Counted from the first letter of the stretch, positions 1-9,420 are shown. The stretch: DNA of 64,000 nt from Corallococcus sp. AS-1-6 (GCF_020037015.1 NZ_JAIQDE010000003.1:186001-250000), one strand, 5' to 3'. The notes: generated by a model not told the origin, from the letters alone. Numbers and translations: made by a program.

Positions 1-9
1 GGCTTGGCG

Positions 10-24
10 CCTGCCGTGGGCAGG
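10..24. terminator. Small hairpin at window edge
   Basis: A 6-bp perfect stem (CCTGCC/GGCAGG) with a 3-nt loop lies before the opgG promoter. It may terminate a gene that ends outside the window. There is no T-tract, so the call is weak. Confidence 0.25.
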
Positions 25-63
25 TCCTTGGAATGATTGGGAAATTCCCCAGCCCCTGCCGAC

Positions 64-79
64 TGGCATGACCGTTGCT
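64..79 (+). promoter_or_regulatory. Sigma-54 (RpoN) promoter of the opg cluster
   Basis: TGGCATG-N4-TTGCT matches the -24/-12 consensus, with GG at 65-66 and GC at 77-78 separated by exactly 10 bp. Transcription would start near 90, about 50 nt before the opgG start. A short palindrome (GGGAA-A-TTCCC, 39-49) sits just upstream. Such promoters need an enhancer-binding activator; none is encoded in this window. Confidence 0.65.
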
Positions 80-138
80 AGCCTTTGCCGCGTCGCGCCG
101 TACTGGCGCGGGCGGTGGCCCCTGGTGAGGAGCGGGAC

Positions 139-1668
139 TTGAAGCGGTGGCAGCGACAGACGGTGGGGATGGCCTGGGGGTTGGGGCTGTGCGTGGCGGC
201 GCTGGCGTGTGCCCAGCAGCCGAAGGCGGGGACGGCGAAGGCCTCCGGGTTCTCCGTCCGGACGGTGGAGGAGAAGGCCCGCGCGCTGGCCGCGAAGCCG
301 TACCAGGAGCCGCCCATCGGCGTGCCGCCGTCCTTCGAGAAGCTCACCTACGATCAGTACCGGGACATCCGCTTCCGCGACGCCTCGTCGCTGTGGCGTG
401 AAGAGGGGCTGCCGTTCCGGGCGCAGTTCTTCCACCCCGGTTTTTATTACACCCGTCCGGTGGGCGTGAACGTGGTGGAGGGCGGCAAGGCGCGCCCGGT
501 GCCGTTCTCCACGGATCAGTTCACCTACGGCCCCCTGGTGGACCATCCGCCCAAGGGCAAGGTGAACGGCTTCGCGGGCTTCCGCCTCAACGCGCCGCTC
601 AACACGAAGGACTACTACGACGAGCTGGTGGTCTTCCTGGGCGCCAGCTACTTCCGCGCGCTGGGCAAGGGCAACCTGTACGGCCTGTCCGCGCGCGGGC
701 TCGCCATCGACACGGCGCAGCCGGGGGGCGAGGAGTTCCCCACGTTCCGCGAGTTCTGGCTGGAGACGCCGGCCCCGGGCTCGGACACGGTGGTGGTGCA
801 CGCGCTGATGGACAGCCCCAGCGTCACGGGCGCGTACCGCTTCGCCATCCGCCCGGGTGAGCGGACCGTGATGGACGTGGACTCCACGGTGTTCGTGCGC
901 AAGCCGGTGCGTCAGTTGGGCGTGGCGCCGCTCACCAGCATGTTCCTCTTCGGGGAGAACGACCGGGGCGACTTCGACGACTTCCGCCCGGAGGTGCACG
1001 ACTCCGACGGCATCTCCGTGTGGATGAAGAACGGCGAGAAGCTGTGGCGCCCCCTGAAGAACCCGAAGCAGATCCAGGTGAGCAGCTTCCACACGGACGG
1101 GCTGGCGGGCTTCGGCCTGTTGCAGCGCGACCAGGCGTTCACCAGCTACGAGGACCTGGAGGCGCACTCCGAGCGTCGTCCGGGCGCCTGGGTGGAGCCG
1201 GTGGGCGACTGGGGCGCGGGCTCCGTGCGGCTCGTGGAGCTGCCCACCCGCGAGGAGATCCACGACAACATCGTGGCCTTCTGGGTGCCGGATGCACCGG
1301 TGCAGGCGGGTGCACAGCTTCGCTTCTCCTACCGGCTGTCCTGGGGCTTCTCCCCCGAGGGCGTGAAGGCCGGAGGTTCCACCGTCGCGGCGACGCGTGT
1401 CGCGGCGGGCAGCAAGCCGGGGGCGCGCCGCTTCGTCCTCGACTTCACGAAGGCCAGCACGGAGGGCACGGGCCCGGTGGAGGCGGTCGTCACCGCTTCT
1501 CGCGGCCAGGTGCTGCACCCGCGCGCGGAGGTCCACGCCGTCACCGGTGGCTTCCGCGCGGCCTTCGAGCTCATGCCCGACGGAGAAGGCCCCGTCGAGC
1601 TGCGCTGCTTCCTGAAACGCGGTTCCGAGACCCTCACCGAGACCTGGAGCTACCTGTGGATTCCGTGA
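139..1668 (+). CDS. opgG: Glucan biosynthesis protein OpgG/MdoG
   Basis: This is the periplasmic protein needed, with OpgH, to make osmoregulated (beta-glucan) periplasmic glucans. The family pattern is clear: YDQYRDIRF followed by a FHPGFYY segment, then a long beta-rich body and an Ig-like C-terminus. I chose TTG at 139 because GAGGAG (127-132) lies 6 nt upstream and the N-terminus becomes a clean signal peptide (Lys/Arg, then GLGLCVAALACA, then QQ). A longer start at 85 lacks this. The length (509 aa) is normal for OpgG. It begins an apparent three-gene operon with a small unknown gene and opgH, behind a sigma-54-like promoter. The ACA|QQ end suits signal peptidase I; a relaxed lipobox (ALAC) cannot be excluded. 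Confidence 0.9.
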   Translation: MKRWQRQTVGMAWGLGLCVAALACAQQPKAGTAKASGFSVRTVEEKARALAAKPYQEPPIGVPPSFEKLTYDQYRDIRFRDASSLWREEGLPFRAQFFHPGFYYTRPVGVNVVEGGKARPVPFSTDQFTYGPLVDHPPKGKVNGFAGFRLNAPLNTKDYYDELVVFLGASYFRALGKGNLYGLSARGLAIDTAQPGGEEFPTFREFWLETPAPGSDTVVVHALMDSPSVTGAYRFAIRPGERTVMDVDSTVFVRKPVRQLGVAPLTSMFLFGENDRGDFDDFRPEVHDSDGISVWMKNGEKLWRPLKNPKQIQVSSFHTDGLAGFGLLQRDQAFTSYEDLEAHSERRPGAWVEPVGDWGAGSVRLVELPTREEIHDNIVAFWVPDAPVQAGAQLRFSYRLSWGFSPEGVKAGGSTVAATRVAAGSKPGARRFVLDFTKASTEGTGPVEAVVTASRGQVLHPRAEVHAVTGGFRAAFELMPDGEGPVELRCFLKRGSETLTETWSYLWIP

Positions 1669-2171
1669 CCACGCACCCGTTCATCTCCTTCGCTCCGGCG
1701 ATGCCCCTGGAGGCCCGCGCGGACACCCGCGCCGCGCTGGTGAGCTTCTTCCAGGACTTCGGCTTCACCAGCCGCGACGACCTGGAGAAGCTCTCGGGCT
1801 GGGTCCTGGGCACGCGCGAAATGTCCCTGTCGCCGGAGGCCGCGCTGGCGCTCGCGCGGTGGCGGGTGGAGGGCTGGCTCGCGGAGGTGCTGGGGCCCTC
1901 GCACGTGGGGCCGGCGCTGCTGGGGCGCGGCCGGGCCGCGTTCGTGCTGGTGGGCGGCGCGCGCTGGGGCGCGGACGTGCTGATGCGCGCTCCGTCCTCG
2001 CTGCCGGACGCGTGGCGCCGCGCGGTGTGTGAAGCAGTGCCCATGTCCGCCCCGGCGGAGGTGCCCTGCCAGATGCGCGAGCAGGTGCTCGTGCTCAATC
2101 CCTTCATGGACATGCTGCGCCGCTGGCTGCGTCCCGCCGCCAGCCAGGCGGGCGTGTCGCCGTCGCGCTAG
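1665..2171 (+). CDS. Unknown small protein between opgG and opgH
   Basis: This is a 168-aa protein I do not recognise. Its GTG start overlaps the opgG stop (GTGA), so translation is probably coupled; an internal ATG at 1701 is an alternative. The sequence is amphipathic and helical in character (an FFQDFGF segment, a leucine-rich middle, PFMDMLRRWLRP near the end) with no signal peptide and no clear membrane span. Position and overlap suggest a role linked to glucan synthesis, perhaps as a cytosolic partner or regulator of OpgH, but that rests on context only. The next gene, opgH, starts 48 nt downstream. Confidence 0.7.
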   Translation: MTTHPFISFAPAMPLEARADTRAALVSFFQDFGFTSRDDLEKLSGWVLGTREMSLSPEAALALARWRVEGWLAEVLGPSHVGPALLGRGRAAFVLVGGARWGADVLMRAPSSLPDAWRRAVCEAVPMSAPAEVPCQMREQVLVLNPFMDMLRRWLRPAASQAGVSPSR

Positions 2172-2219
2172 GCGCGGCCCCTCACACACAGCGAAGCCGC
2201 ACGGGAGCCCGGAGTCCGC

Positions 2220-4244
2220 ATGAACGCCCAACCCTACACTCCGGCCCTGGCGCGCCCGCGCCGCGTGATGGTGCTGGGCCTGGCGGCCCTGTCCACGGGG
2301 TTCGCCTGCGTGGAGATGCACCGGCTGCTCGCGGCCCACGGCACCACGGTGCCGGAGCTGTTCGTGCTGGGGCTGTTCGCGGTGTGCTTCGCGTGGATCG
2401 CCCTGTCGTTCTGGAGCGGCGTCGCGGGCTTCATCCACCTGGTGGCCCGGCAGAGGGTGCCGGGGCTGCGCTGGCCCACGGAAGAGGAGGCCGCAGGGCC
2501 GCTCACGCGCCGCACCGCGGTGGTGATGCCCGTCTACAACGAGGACCCGGCCGCCGTGTTCGCGCACGTGCAGGCCACGTATGAGTCCATCGCCGCGACG
2601 GGGCAGTTGGACGCGTTCGACTTCTACGTGCTGAGCGACTCCACGCGGGCGGAGTCGTGGGTGGCGGAGGAGCTGGCGTGGTCGGAGCTGTGCCGCCGGG
2701 TGGGCGGGCAGGGGCGCATCTTCTACCGCCGCCGCTCCGACAACACGGCCAAGAAGGCGGGCAACCTGGCGGAGTTCTGCGAGCGCTGGGGCCGCCGCTA
2801 CGACTTCCTGCTGGTGCTGGACGCGGACAGCCTGATGGCGGGCGACAGCGTGGTGAAGATGGCCCGGCTGATGGAGCTGAACCCGGGCGCGGGCATCCTC
2901 CAGGTGCCGCCGCAGAACGTGGGGCGCTCCACGCTGTTCGCGCGGCTGCAGCAGTTCGCCGGGCGCGTCTATGGCCCCATCGTGGCCGCGGGCGCGGCGG
3001 CGTGGCAGTTGGGGGACTCCAACTACTGGGGCCACAACGCCATCCTGCGCATGGCGCCCTTCATCGAGCACTGTGGCCTGCCGGTGCTGCCGGGCCAGCA
3101 GCCCTTCGGCGGCCACATCCTCAGCCACGACTTCGTGGAGGCCGCGCTGATGCGCCGCGCCGGCTACACGGTGTGGCTGGTGCCGGAGCTGGGCGGCAGC
3201 TACGAGCAGCCGCCGCCGGACCTGCTCGCGTACGCGCAGCGCGACCGCCGCTGGTGCCAGGGCAACCTCCAGCACCTGGGGCTGGTGATGGCGGGCGGCC
3301 TGCACCCGATGAGCCGGATGCACTTCCTCATGGGCGTGATGTCCTACGTGGCGTCGCCCCTGTGGCTCATCTTCCTGGTGGCGGGCCTGTTCGCCGCGCT
3401 GCACGAGTGGTTCTTCTCTCCCGCGACCCTGGTGACGTTCCAGTCCACGCTGCCCGGCGGAGACGCGTTCGACACCGTGGGCGCGCTGCGGCTGATGGCG
3501 CTGTCGCTGGCGCTCCTGTGGGTCCCCCGGCTGATGGGCCTGGGCCTGCTGCTCGCGGACCGCGTGGAGGCCGCGCGGATGGGCGGCCGCTTCAAGCTGG
3601 TGCTGAGCGTGTTGCTGGAGGGCGGGGTGTCCACGCTGATGGCGCCGGTGATGATGCTCTTCCAGTCCCACTTCGTGTTCGGGACGCTGTTTGGCTACAA
3701 GGTCAACTGGTCCAGCCAGCAGCGCGAGGACACCGACCTGCCCTGGTCGGAGGCGCTGCGCCGGCACCAGTGGCACATGGTGATGGGCGGGGTGCTCGCG
3801 GCGCTGACGGTCGCGGTGGCGCCGGGGATGCTGGCGTGGCTGTCGCCGGTCATCGTGGGGCTGTGGCTGTCCCCGGCCATCTCCGTCTTCACCTCCCGCG
3901 CGTCGCTGGGCCTGTGGCTGCAGAAGCAGGGCCTGCTCCTCATCCCGGAGGAGGTCGAGCCTCCCACCGTGCTGGTGCGCGCGCAGGAGCTGGCGGAGGA
4001 GGGGATGGAGCCGGTGGATGACGCGCTGGACCACGTGCTGACGGACCCCCGCGCGCACGCGCTGCACCTGGCGCTGCTGGAGTCCCACCCGGCGGCGAGC
4101 GTCCCCGCGGCGCTGGCCTCCGCCCGGCGCAAGCTGCTGGCGGGCGGGGTGGAGCCGCTGTCCCCGCAGGAGAAGTCCGCGGTGCTGCTGGACGCGCGCA
4201 CGCTGGCGGAGCTTCGCGGCAGGCGGCTGGGCGCGCAGGCCTGA
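2220..4244 (+). CDS. opgH: Glucan glucosyltransferase OpgH/MdoH
   Basis: This is an inner-membrane family-2 glycosyltransferase that polymerises glucose from UDP-glucose into the periplasmic glucan backbone. Two N-terminal membrane segments (about residues 15-35 and 45-72) precede the cytosolic GT2 domain: MPVYNE at 103-108, LSDS at 138-141, DADS at 201-204, SHDFVEAALMRR from 302, and the processive-synthase motif QRDRRW at 340-345. Several hydrophobic spans follow (about 355-580). At 674 aa it is shorter than enterobacterial OpgH, which carries a long N-terminal regulatory extension absent here. It is the third gene of the opg cluster. Confidence 0.92.
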   Translation: MNAQPYTPALARPRRVMVLGLAALSTGFACVEMHRLLAAHGTTVPELFVLGLFAVCFAWIALSFWSGVAGFIHLVARQRVPGLRWPTEEEAAGPLTRRTAVVMPVYNEDPAAVFAHVQATYESIAATGQLDAFDFYVLSDSTRAESWVAEELAWSELCRRVGGQGRIFYRRRSDNTAKKAGNLAEFCERWGRRYDFLLVLDADSLMAGDSVVKMARLMELNPGAGILQVPPQNVGRSTLFARLQQFAGRVYGPIVAAGAAAWQLGDSNYWGHNAILRMAPFIEHCGLPVLPGQQPFGGHILSHDFVEAALMRRAGYTVWLVPELGGSYEQPPPDLLAYAQRDRRWCQGNLQHLGLVMAGGLHPMSRMHFLMGVMSYVASPLWLIFLVAGLFAALHEWFFSPATLVTFQSTLPGGDAFDTVGALRLMALSLALLWVPRLMGLGLLLADRVEAARMGGRFKLVLSVLLEGGVSTLMAPVMMLFQSHFVFGTLFGYKVNWSSQQREDTDLPWSEALRRHQWHMVMGGVLAALTVAVAPGMLAWLSPVIVGLWLSPAISVFTSRASLGLWLQKQGLLLIPEEVEPPTVLVRAQELAEEGMEPVDDALDHVLTDPRAHALHLALLESHPAASVPAALASARRKLLAGGVEPLSPQEKSAVLLDARTLAELRGRRLGAQA

Positions 4245-4286
4245 TCCCGGTTGCATGCCCCCGCTTCGCCCTGGATGCTCCGGGGC

Positions 4287-5903
4287 ATGAAACGGGTCTC
4301 GTCCGCCGCCGCGCTCGCGCTGTTCGTCTCCTCCGGGGTCTTCGCCGCGGAGGCTCCCGCATCCAAGCCCGCCGAGAATCGTTGGTGGAAGCACGTGGAG
4401 GTCCTGGCCAGTGACGCGATGGAGGGGCGCGACACGGGCAGCAAGGGCTACGCGACGGCCGCGGGCTACGTGTCCAAGGAGCTGGCCGCGCTGGGCGTGA
4501 AGCCGATGCTGAAGACGGGCTTCCTGCAGCCCATGGTGTTGCAGTCGCGCCGCGTCCTCGAGTCCAGGTCCAGCGTCGCGCTGGTGAAGGACGGCAAGGT
4601 GCTGCCGCTGGTGCAGGGCGAGGACGTCGTGCTGTCGTCGCGGCAGGGTGATAACGGCACCGTGGACGCGCCGCTGGTGTTCGTGGGCTACGGCCTGTCC
4701 ATCCCGGAGCTGGGCCACGACGACTACGCGGGCCTGGACCTGAAGGGCAAGGTGGTGGTGCTGCTCCAGGGCGGGCCGGGGAACATCCCCGGGCCGGTGA
4801 AGTCGCACTTCTCCTCGTGGGAAGAGCGGATGAAGGTGCTCAAGGCGGCGGGGGTCGTGGGGGTCGTGTACCTCCAGAACCCGAAGCTGCTGGAGCTGCC
4901 GTGGGAGCGCATGGTGGGCGCCAACAAGAACCCCACGGTGGTGTTCGCGGATGCGTCGCTCAACGACTCTCGCGGGTTGAAGGTCGCGGTGGTGGCGAAC
5001 GTGGAGCGGTCGCAGCAGTGGCTGGAGGGCGCGCCGCACACCTACGAGGAGCTGGTGGCGCTGGCCAACGCGGACAAGCCGCTGCCGAAGTTCGACCTGC
5101 CGCTGCGCCTGAAGGCGAAGCTGGCCTTCGACGTGAAGCCGCTCAAGTCCATGAACGTGGTGGGCGTGATGCCGGGCGCGGATCCGGTGCTCGCGAAGGA
5201 GTACGTGGTGCTCAGCGCGCACCTGGACCACGTGGGCGTGGGCGAGCCGGTGAAGGGGGACCGCATCTACAACGGCGCCATGGACAACGCGTCCGGCGTG
5301 GCGGCGGTGCTGGAGGTCGCGCGGCGGCTGCATGAGCAGCCGCAGAAGCCGAAGCGCTCGGTGGTGTTCGCGCTGGTGACGGGGGAGGAGAAGGGGCTGC
5401 TCGGGTCGAAGTACTTCGCGTCCCGTCCGCCGGTGCCCATCACCTCCATCGTGGCGGACTTCAACCTGGACATGTTCATGCCCCACTGGCCGTTCACCTC
5501 CGTGGTGGCGCACGGCAAGGACGAGTCCTCGCTCGCGGTGCCGCTGGCGGAGGTGGCGGCGAAGCTGGACGTGCAGGTGCTCCCGGATCCGGAGCCGGAC
5601 CGCAACCTGTTCGTGCGCAGCGATCAGTACTCGTTCATCCGCGAGGGCGTGCCCGCGCTGTTCTTCAAGTTCGGCTACACGCCGGGGTCGGAGGAGCAGA
5701 AGGTGTTCAAGCAGTGGCTGACCGAGCGCTACCACGCGCCCTCGGATGACCTGACCCAGCAGCCCGTGGACCATGAAGGCGCCGCGCGCTTCATCACCTT
5801 CCTGACCGCGATGACGAACGCCGTGGCGGATGCCCCCGGCCGGCCGTACTGGAACGACGACAGCTTCTTCCGCCGCTTCGCGAAGCCGGCCCCGGCCCCC
5901 TGA
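4287..5903 (+). CDS. Secreted M28-family zinc aminopeptidase with PA domain
   Basis: This is an exported metallopeptidase of family M28. I start at ATG 4287, which gives a signal peptide (Lys-Arg, then an AAALALFVSSGVFA core); a longer start at 4251 adds a leader not typical of secretion. A PA-type insert (about residues 105-240) precedes the peptidase core. Zinc-site residues are visible: H312 in AHLDH, D333 in AMDNASG, E367/E368 in TGEE, D395 in FNLDM, and a late YHAPSDD His. The length (538 aa) fits the family. It ends six bases before the convergent cyclase/ATPase gene. A role in feeding on prey protein is plausible but inferred. Confidence 0.85.
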   Translation: MKRVSSAAALALFVSSGVFAAEAPASKPAENRWWKHVEVLASDAMEGRDTGSKGYATAAGYVSKELAALGVKPMLKTGFLQPMVLQSRRVLESRSSVALVKDGKVLPLVQGEDVVLSSRQGDNGTVDAPLVFVGYGLSIPELGHDDYAGLDLKGKVVVLLQGGPGNIPGPVKSHFSSWEERMKVLKAAGVVGVVYLQNPKLLELPWERMVGANKNPTVVFADASLNDSRGLKVAVVANVERSQQWLEGAPHTYEELVALANADKPLPKFDLPLRLKAKLAFDVKPLKSMNVVGVMPGADPVLAKEYVVLSAHLDHVGVGEPVKGDRIYNGAMDNASGVAAVLEVARRLHEQPQKPKRSVVFALVTGEEKGLLGSKYFASRPPVPITSIVADFNLDMFMPHWPFTSVVAHGKDESSLAVPLAEVAAKLDVQVLPDPEPDRNLFVRSDQYSFIREGVPALFFKFGYTPGSEEQKVFKQWLTERYHAPSDDLTQQPVDHEGAARFITFLTAMTNAVADAPGRPYWNDDSFFRRFAKPAPAP

Positions 5904-5909
5904 GCGCCT

Positions 5910-8900
5910 TCACGCGTCCAGGCGCGGGTCGTTGATGCCGGGGCGGGCCTCCAGGAAGCGGAGCGCGCAGCGGATGTCGGACGACGCGGTCTCGCGCGGG
6001 GCGTTCCGGGCCGCTTCGATGCGGCGGCGGGCGGCGGCCCTGGCGTCGTTGCCTTCGACGCTCCGCGGGGGCGCGGCGTCGGCCTCGGCCAGGTCGAGCG
6101 CGGCGTGGAGCAGGTCCACGAGCTGGAAGAGGGCAGGGTCGTCGCGCAGCTCGGGGGCGCCCTCCAGGCTGGCGAAGCCCTCCCGCGCGGCGGGCAGCTC
6201 CCCGCACGCGGCGTCCAGCGCGGCCCGGTGCGCGATGAACCGCAGGGCCTGCCAACGGGACGCGCGGCCCAGGATGGTGATCGCCTCCGTCAGCGCCGCG
6301 CGCGCCTGCTTCCAGTCACCCCGGGCGAGCGAGGCGCGGCCCAGCTCCCCCAGCGCCGTGCCCTCCAGCAGCCGCTGCCCCAGCAGCCGCGACAGGCGCA
6401 CCGCGGACTCCAGGTGTTCGCAGGCCTCCCCGATGCCGCCCGCGTCCATCAGGTAGCAGCCCAGGTTGATCCGCGCGAGCGCCTGACCCGCGCGGTCCTC
6501 CACGCTCAGCGCGCGGCCCAGCGCCTCGCCCAGGAGCATCACGGCCTCGCCGCCGTCGCCCGCCTCGCCGATGGCGACCGCGCAGTTGGTGAGGAAGCCC
6601 ACCTCGAACGTCACGTCGCCCACCTCGCGGAACAGCGCCAGCGCCGCGCGCAGGTGGGGGATGGCCGCCTCCGGTCCGCGGCGCACCTGTTCGACGAGGC
6701 CCAGGTTGCCCACCGCGTAGGCCTCCAGCCAGCGGTCGCTCCCGGAGGGCAGCGCCTGCGCGTCGCGCATCAGCGTCCACGCGGCGGCCCCGTCCCCGGC
6801 GTGGCGCGCGACGATGGACAGGTCCACGAGCACGCGCTTCTCCGACGCCGTCTCGCCCAGCGTGTGGAAGACGCCGCGCGCCTCCTCCAGGGCCTGGCGC
6901 GCGAACTCCGCCAGGCCCGCGTCCATGTACGAGCGCCCCAGCACCGCCAGCGCCTCCGCGCGCTTCAGCGGCGCCACGGCGACGTGGGCGGACGCCTCCA
7001 GCGCCCGCTCCAGCCGCTCCACGAGCAGGCCCACCGGCCCGCGCGTGCGCGCATCCGGCTCCAGCGCCACCAGCGTCTCCAGCGCGCGGCCCAGGGACTC
7101 GGCGGTCGCGGGACGGACGGCCATCGCGTTGTCGCACGCGGTCAGCAGGTTCTCGCGCTCCAGGGCCAGCCGCCGCAGCGCCGTCGCGCCGCCCGTCTTG
7201 CGCACGCGCTCCCTCAGCCGGCTCGCGACCTGGAGGTACGTGTCCGCGTGCCGGGCCTCGCAGGCCGCCTCGTCTCCCGTCTCGCGCAGCCGCAGCATCG
7301 CGTACTCGCGGATGCTCTCGTACAGCCCCAGGCGCAGGAAGCCGCCGGGCGCCCCCACCTCGCGCGCGCAGAGCAGCGACTGGGAGCGCAGCGAGTGCAC
7401 CACCTCCAGCACGTCCGGAGAGCCCTCCGGCAGCACCAGCACGGCTTCGGCGGCCTCCAGCGTGAAGCCGCCCCGGAACACCGAGCACTGCGCCAGCGCC
7501 GCGCGCTCGGCGGGCGCCAGCAGGTTCCACGACCAGTCGATGGCCCCCCGCAGCGTCGCCTGTCGCGCGGGGGCGTCCCGCCGTCCCAGGCGCAGCAGGT
7601 CGAAGCGCTTCGACAGCCGCTCGAGCAGTTGCTCCACGCCCAGCACGCTCACGCGCGCCGCGGCCAGCTCGATGGCCAGCGCGATGCCGTCCAACTGCCG
7701 CACGATGTCCGCGACGCGCGGGGCGTCCGCGTCCGTCAGCATGAAGTCGCCGCGCGTCTCCCGGGCCCGCTGCACGAACAGGCGCACCGCGTCCGAGCGC
7801 AGGATGACGTCCCAGCGCGCCTCGTCCGGATCCGGCAGGCCCAGCGGGGCCAGGTCCAGCACGCGCTCCCCGGGCAGGCGCAGGGCCTCTCGCGTGGTGA
7901 CGAGGAAGCGCGCGCGCGGCGCCAGCACCCGCCAGCGCCCCAGCGTCGCGGGCACGTGCCGCACCACCTGCTCCACGTTGTCCAGGATGACCAGCACGTC
8001 GCCACACCCCGCGAGCGCGTGCCCCAGCCGCTCCGCGGGCGTGCTGCCGTCTCCGTCCGCCGTGAGCGGCACGCCCAGGGCCCGGCCCACCGCGTGGCAG
8101 AGGTCGCCCTCCGTCACCGCCTCCTCCAGGTCGCACCGCCAGACGCCGCCCTCCCACGTGCCCGCGTCCGACGCCAGCGCGCCGAAGTGCGTGGCCAGCC
8201 GCGTCTTGCCCATGCCACCCGGGCCCAGGATGCTGATCAGCCGCGCGCCCTCCGACACCCACTGGCGGAGCGTGTCCAGCTCCTCCGCGCGCCCCACCAG
8301 GTCCTGCCGCAGCGTGGGCACGTTGCCGGGCCGCTCGCGCGGGGCGCGCAGGGGGCCGAAGCGGCGGTGCGCGAGGGACGCGGGCAACAGCTCCACCAGC
8401 GCCACGCTGTCGCTCACGCCGCGCAGGCGGAAGGACCCCAGCGAGCGCGCGATGGGCATCCCCAGCGCGGCCAGCTCCGGCTGGACGCGGGCCCACGCCG
8501 CGCCGCTCAGCAGCACCTGTCCGCCGTGCCCCGCGTCCGCGACCCGCGCCGCGATGTTCACCGGAGGCCCCAGGTAGTCCAGCCGGTGCGTGGCCGGATC
8601 CAGGCGGCAGTCGGGCTCGCCCACGTGCACGCCCATGCGCACGCGCAGCCCCCGGTGGCTCAGCCCCTCCGGCGTGTGCTCCTCCGCGGCGTCCGGTTCG
8701 TCGAGCAACGCCTCCGGCCAGCTCGCGTGCAGCAGCGCCTCCTGCGCGCGCAGGCACCAGTGCGCCGCCTCCACCGGCGAGGCGAACGCGACCATGAAGG
8801 CGTCGCCCTGCGACTTCACCTCGTAGCCGTCGGTGCCCGCGAGCAGCGCGCGCAGCACGCCGTCATGCAGCTCCAGCGCGTCGCGCATGGCCTGGCCGCA

Positions 8901-9056
8901 GCGCTCCCACAGCCGGGTGGACCCCTGGATGTCCGTGAAGACGAGCGCCACCGAGCCGGTGGGCGGCAGGTGCCGGGCGGACGGCGGAGCACGGACGGAG
9001 GCGCCCTCGTCGGCCGGGGGCGCGACGACCGTGAGTCTTCGGAAGGGCTCTCCCAT
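5910..9056 (-). CDS. Class III nucleotide cyclase domain fused to STAND ATPase and TPR repeats
   Basis: This is a 1048-aa regulator. The start at 9056 is preceded by a purine-rich GGGAGAGCGGGAG stretch. Domains in order: a class III cyclase (about 35-215) with metal Asp42 in FTDIQGS and Asp85 in KSQGDAF, Lys81 and Asp150 at the base-recognition positions, and Asn157/Arg161 in VNIAAR; then a STAND NTPase with P-loop GPGGMGKT (278-285) and Walker B VILDNVEQ; then a long TPR-type helical repeat region. All cyclase catalytic positions appear present, so cAMP synthesis is possible. Proteins of this layout are known from myxobacteria and actinomycetes as multidomain regulators. There is no membrane segment. 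The stop is 6 nt from the convergent peptidase stop. Confidence 0.85.
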   Translation of the reverse strand: MGEPFRRLTVVAPPADEGASVRAPPSARHLPPTGSVALVFTDIQGSTRLWERCGQAMRDALELHDGVLRALLAGTDGYEVKSQGDAFMVAFASPVEAAHWCLRAQEALLHASWPEALLDEPDAAEEHTPEGLSHRGLRVRMGVHVGEPDCRLDPATHRLDYLGPPVNIAARVADAGHGGQVLLSGAAWARVQPELAALGMPIARSLGSFRLRGVSDSVALVELLPASLAHRRFGPLRAPRERPGNVPTLRQDLVGRAEELDTLRQWVSEGARLISILGPGGMGKTRLATHFGALASDAGTWEGGVWRCDLEEAVTEGDLCHAVGRALGVPLTADGDGSTPAERLGHALAGCGDVLVILDNVEQVVRHVPATLGRWRVLAPRARFLVTTREALRLPGERVLDLAPLGLPDPDEARWDVILRSDAVRLFVQRARETRGDFMLTDADAPRVADIVRQLDGIALAIELAAARVSVLGVEQLLERLSKRFDLLRLGRRDAPARQATLRGAIDWSWNLLAPAERAALAQCSVFRGGFTLEAAEAVLVLPEGSPDVLEVVHSLRSQSLLCAREVGAPGGFLRLGLYESIREYAMLRLRETGDEAACEARHADTYLQVASRLRERVRKTGGATALRRLALERENLLTACDNAMAVRPATAESLGRALETLVALEPDARTRGPVGLLVERLERALEASAHVAVAPLKRAEALAVLGRSYMDAGLAEFARQALEEARGVFHTLGETASEKRVLVDLSIVARHAGDGAAAWTLMRDAQALPSGSDRWLEAYAVGNLGLVEQVRRGPEAAIPHLRAALALFREVGDVTFEVGFLTNCAVAIGEAGDGGEAVMLLGEALGRALSVEDRAGQALARINLGCYLMDAGGIGEACEHLESAVRLSRLLGQRLLEGTALGELGRASLARGDWKQARAALTEAITILGRASRWQALRFIAHRAALDAACGELPAAREGFASLEGAPELRDDPALFQLVDLLHAALDLAEADAAPPRSVEGNDARAAARRRIEAARNAPRETASSDIRCALRFLEARPGINDPRLDA

Positions 9057-9420
9057 CTCCCGCTCTCCCCGATGCCAGGAACCCCCACCCGCTCCCACCC
9101 TCCTGTCGCCCGTGAGGGTGACGCCCGTGCCGCTGGCGCTCCACATGGAAAGCAGTACGGGCTGGAACGGCAACGCGCACCTGCCGGGCGGGGTCGTGCG
9201 CCGCTACTGAGCAATTGTGATCGCGCCGCGCGCGCATCCATCCATGGACGACACCCGCATGGCCCCGCGGGGCTGGCCGTCACCGCCTGCCCGCTCGCCG
9301 CCACCGCCGGGGTCTGTCAGGCCCCATTCCAAGGAGGACGGGGGGCCGTGTTAGGACGGAGACACGTCCCGTCCCCGCGGCACGAGCGCGAGGGCGCGAC
9401 GCCTCTTCCTGGAAGGACTC
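9057..9420. other. Intergenic region, divergent promoters expected
   Basis: These 364 bases separate the divergently transcribed cyclase/ATPase gene and the lectin-like lipoprotein gene. I find no convincing gene, RNA or strong -35/-10 pair. Several open frames cross it, but they lack ribosome sites and run into the neighbours. The last bases hold the GGAAGGA ribosome site of the lipoprotein gene. Confidence 0.5.

Noticed and set aside
33-50. Shared AATGATTGGG stretch also found near 41008 before the sigma gene
   Set aside because: Short, in opposite orientation relative to the genes, and found only twice; treated as coincidence.
1650-5774. A 1374-codon open frame on the minus strand
   Set aside because: It is antisense to opgG, opgH and the M28 peptidase, and its product is an Arg/His/Gln-rich low-complexity string. 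Long shadow frames are expected in very GC-rich DNA.
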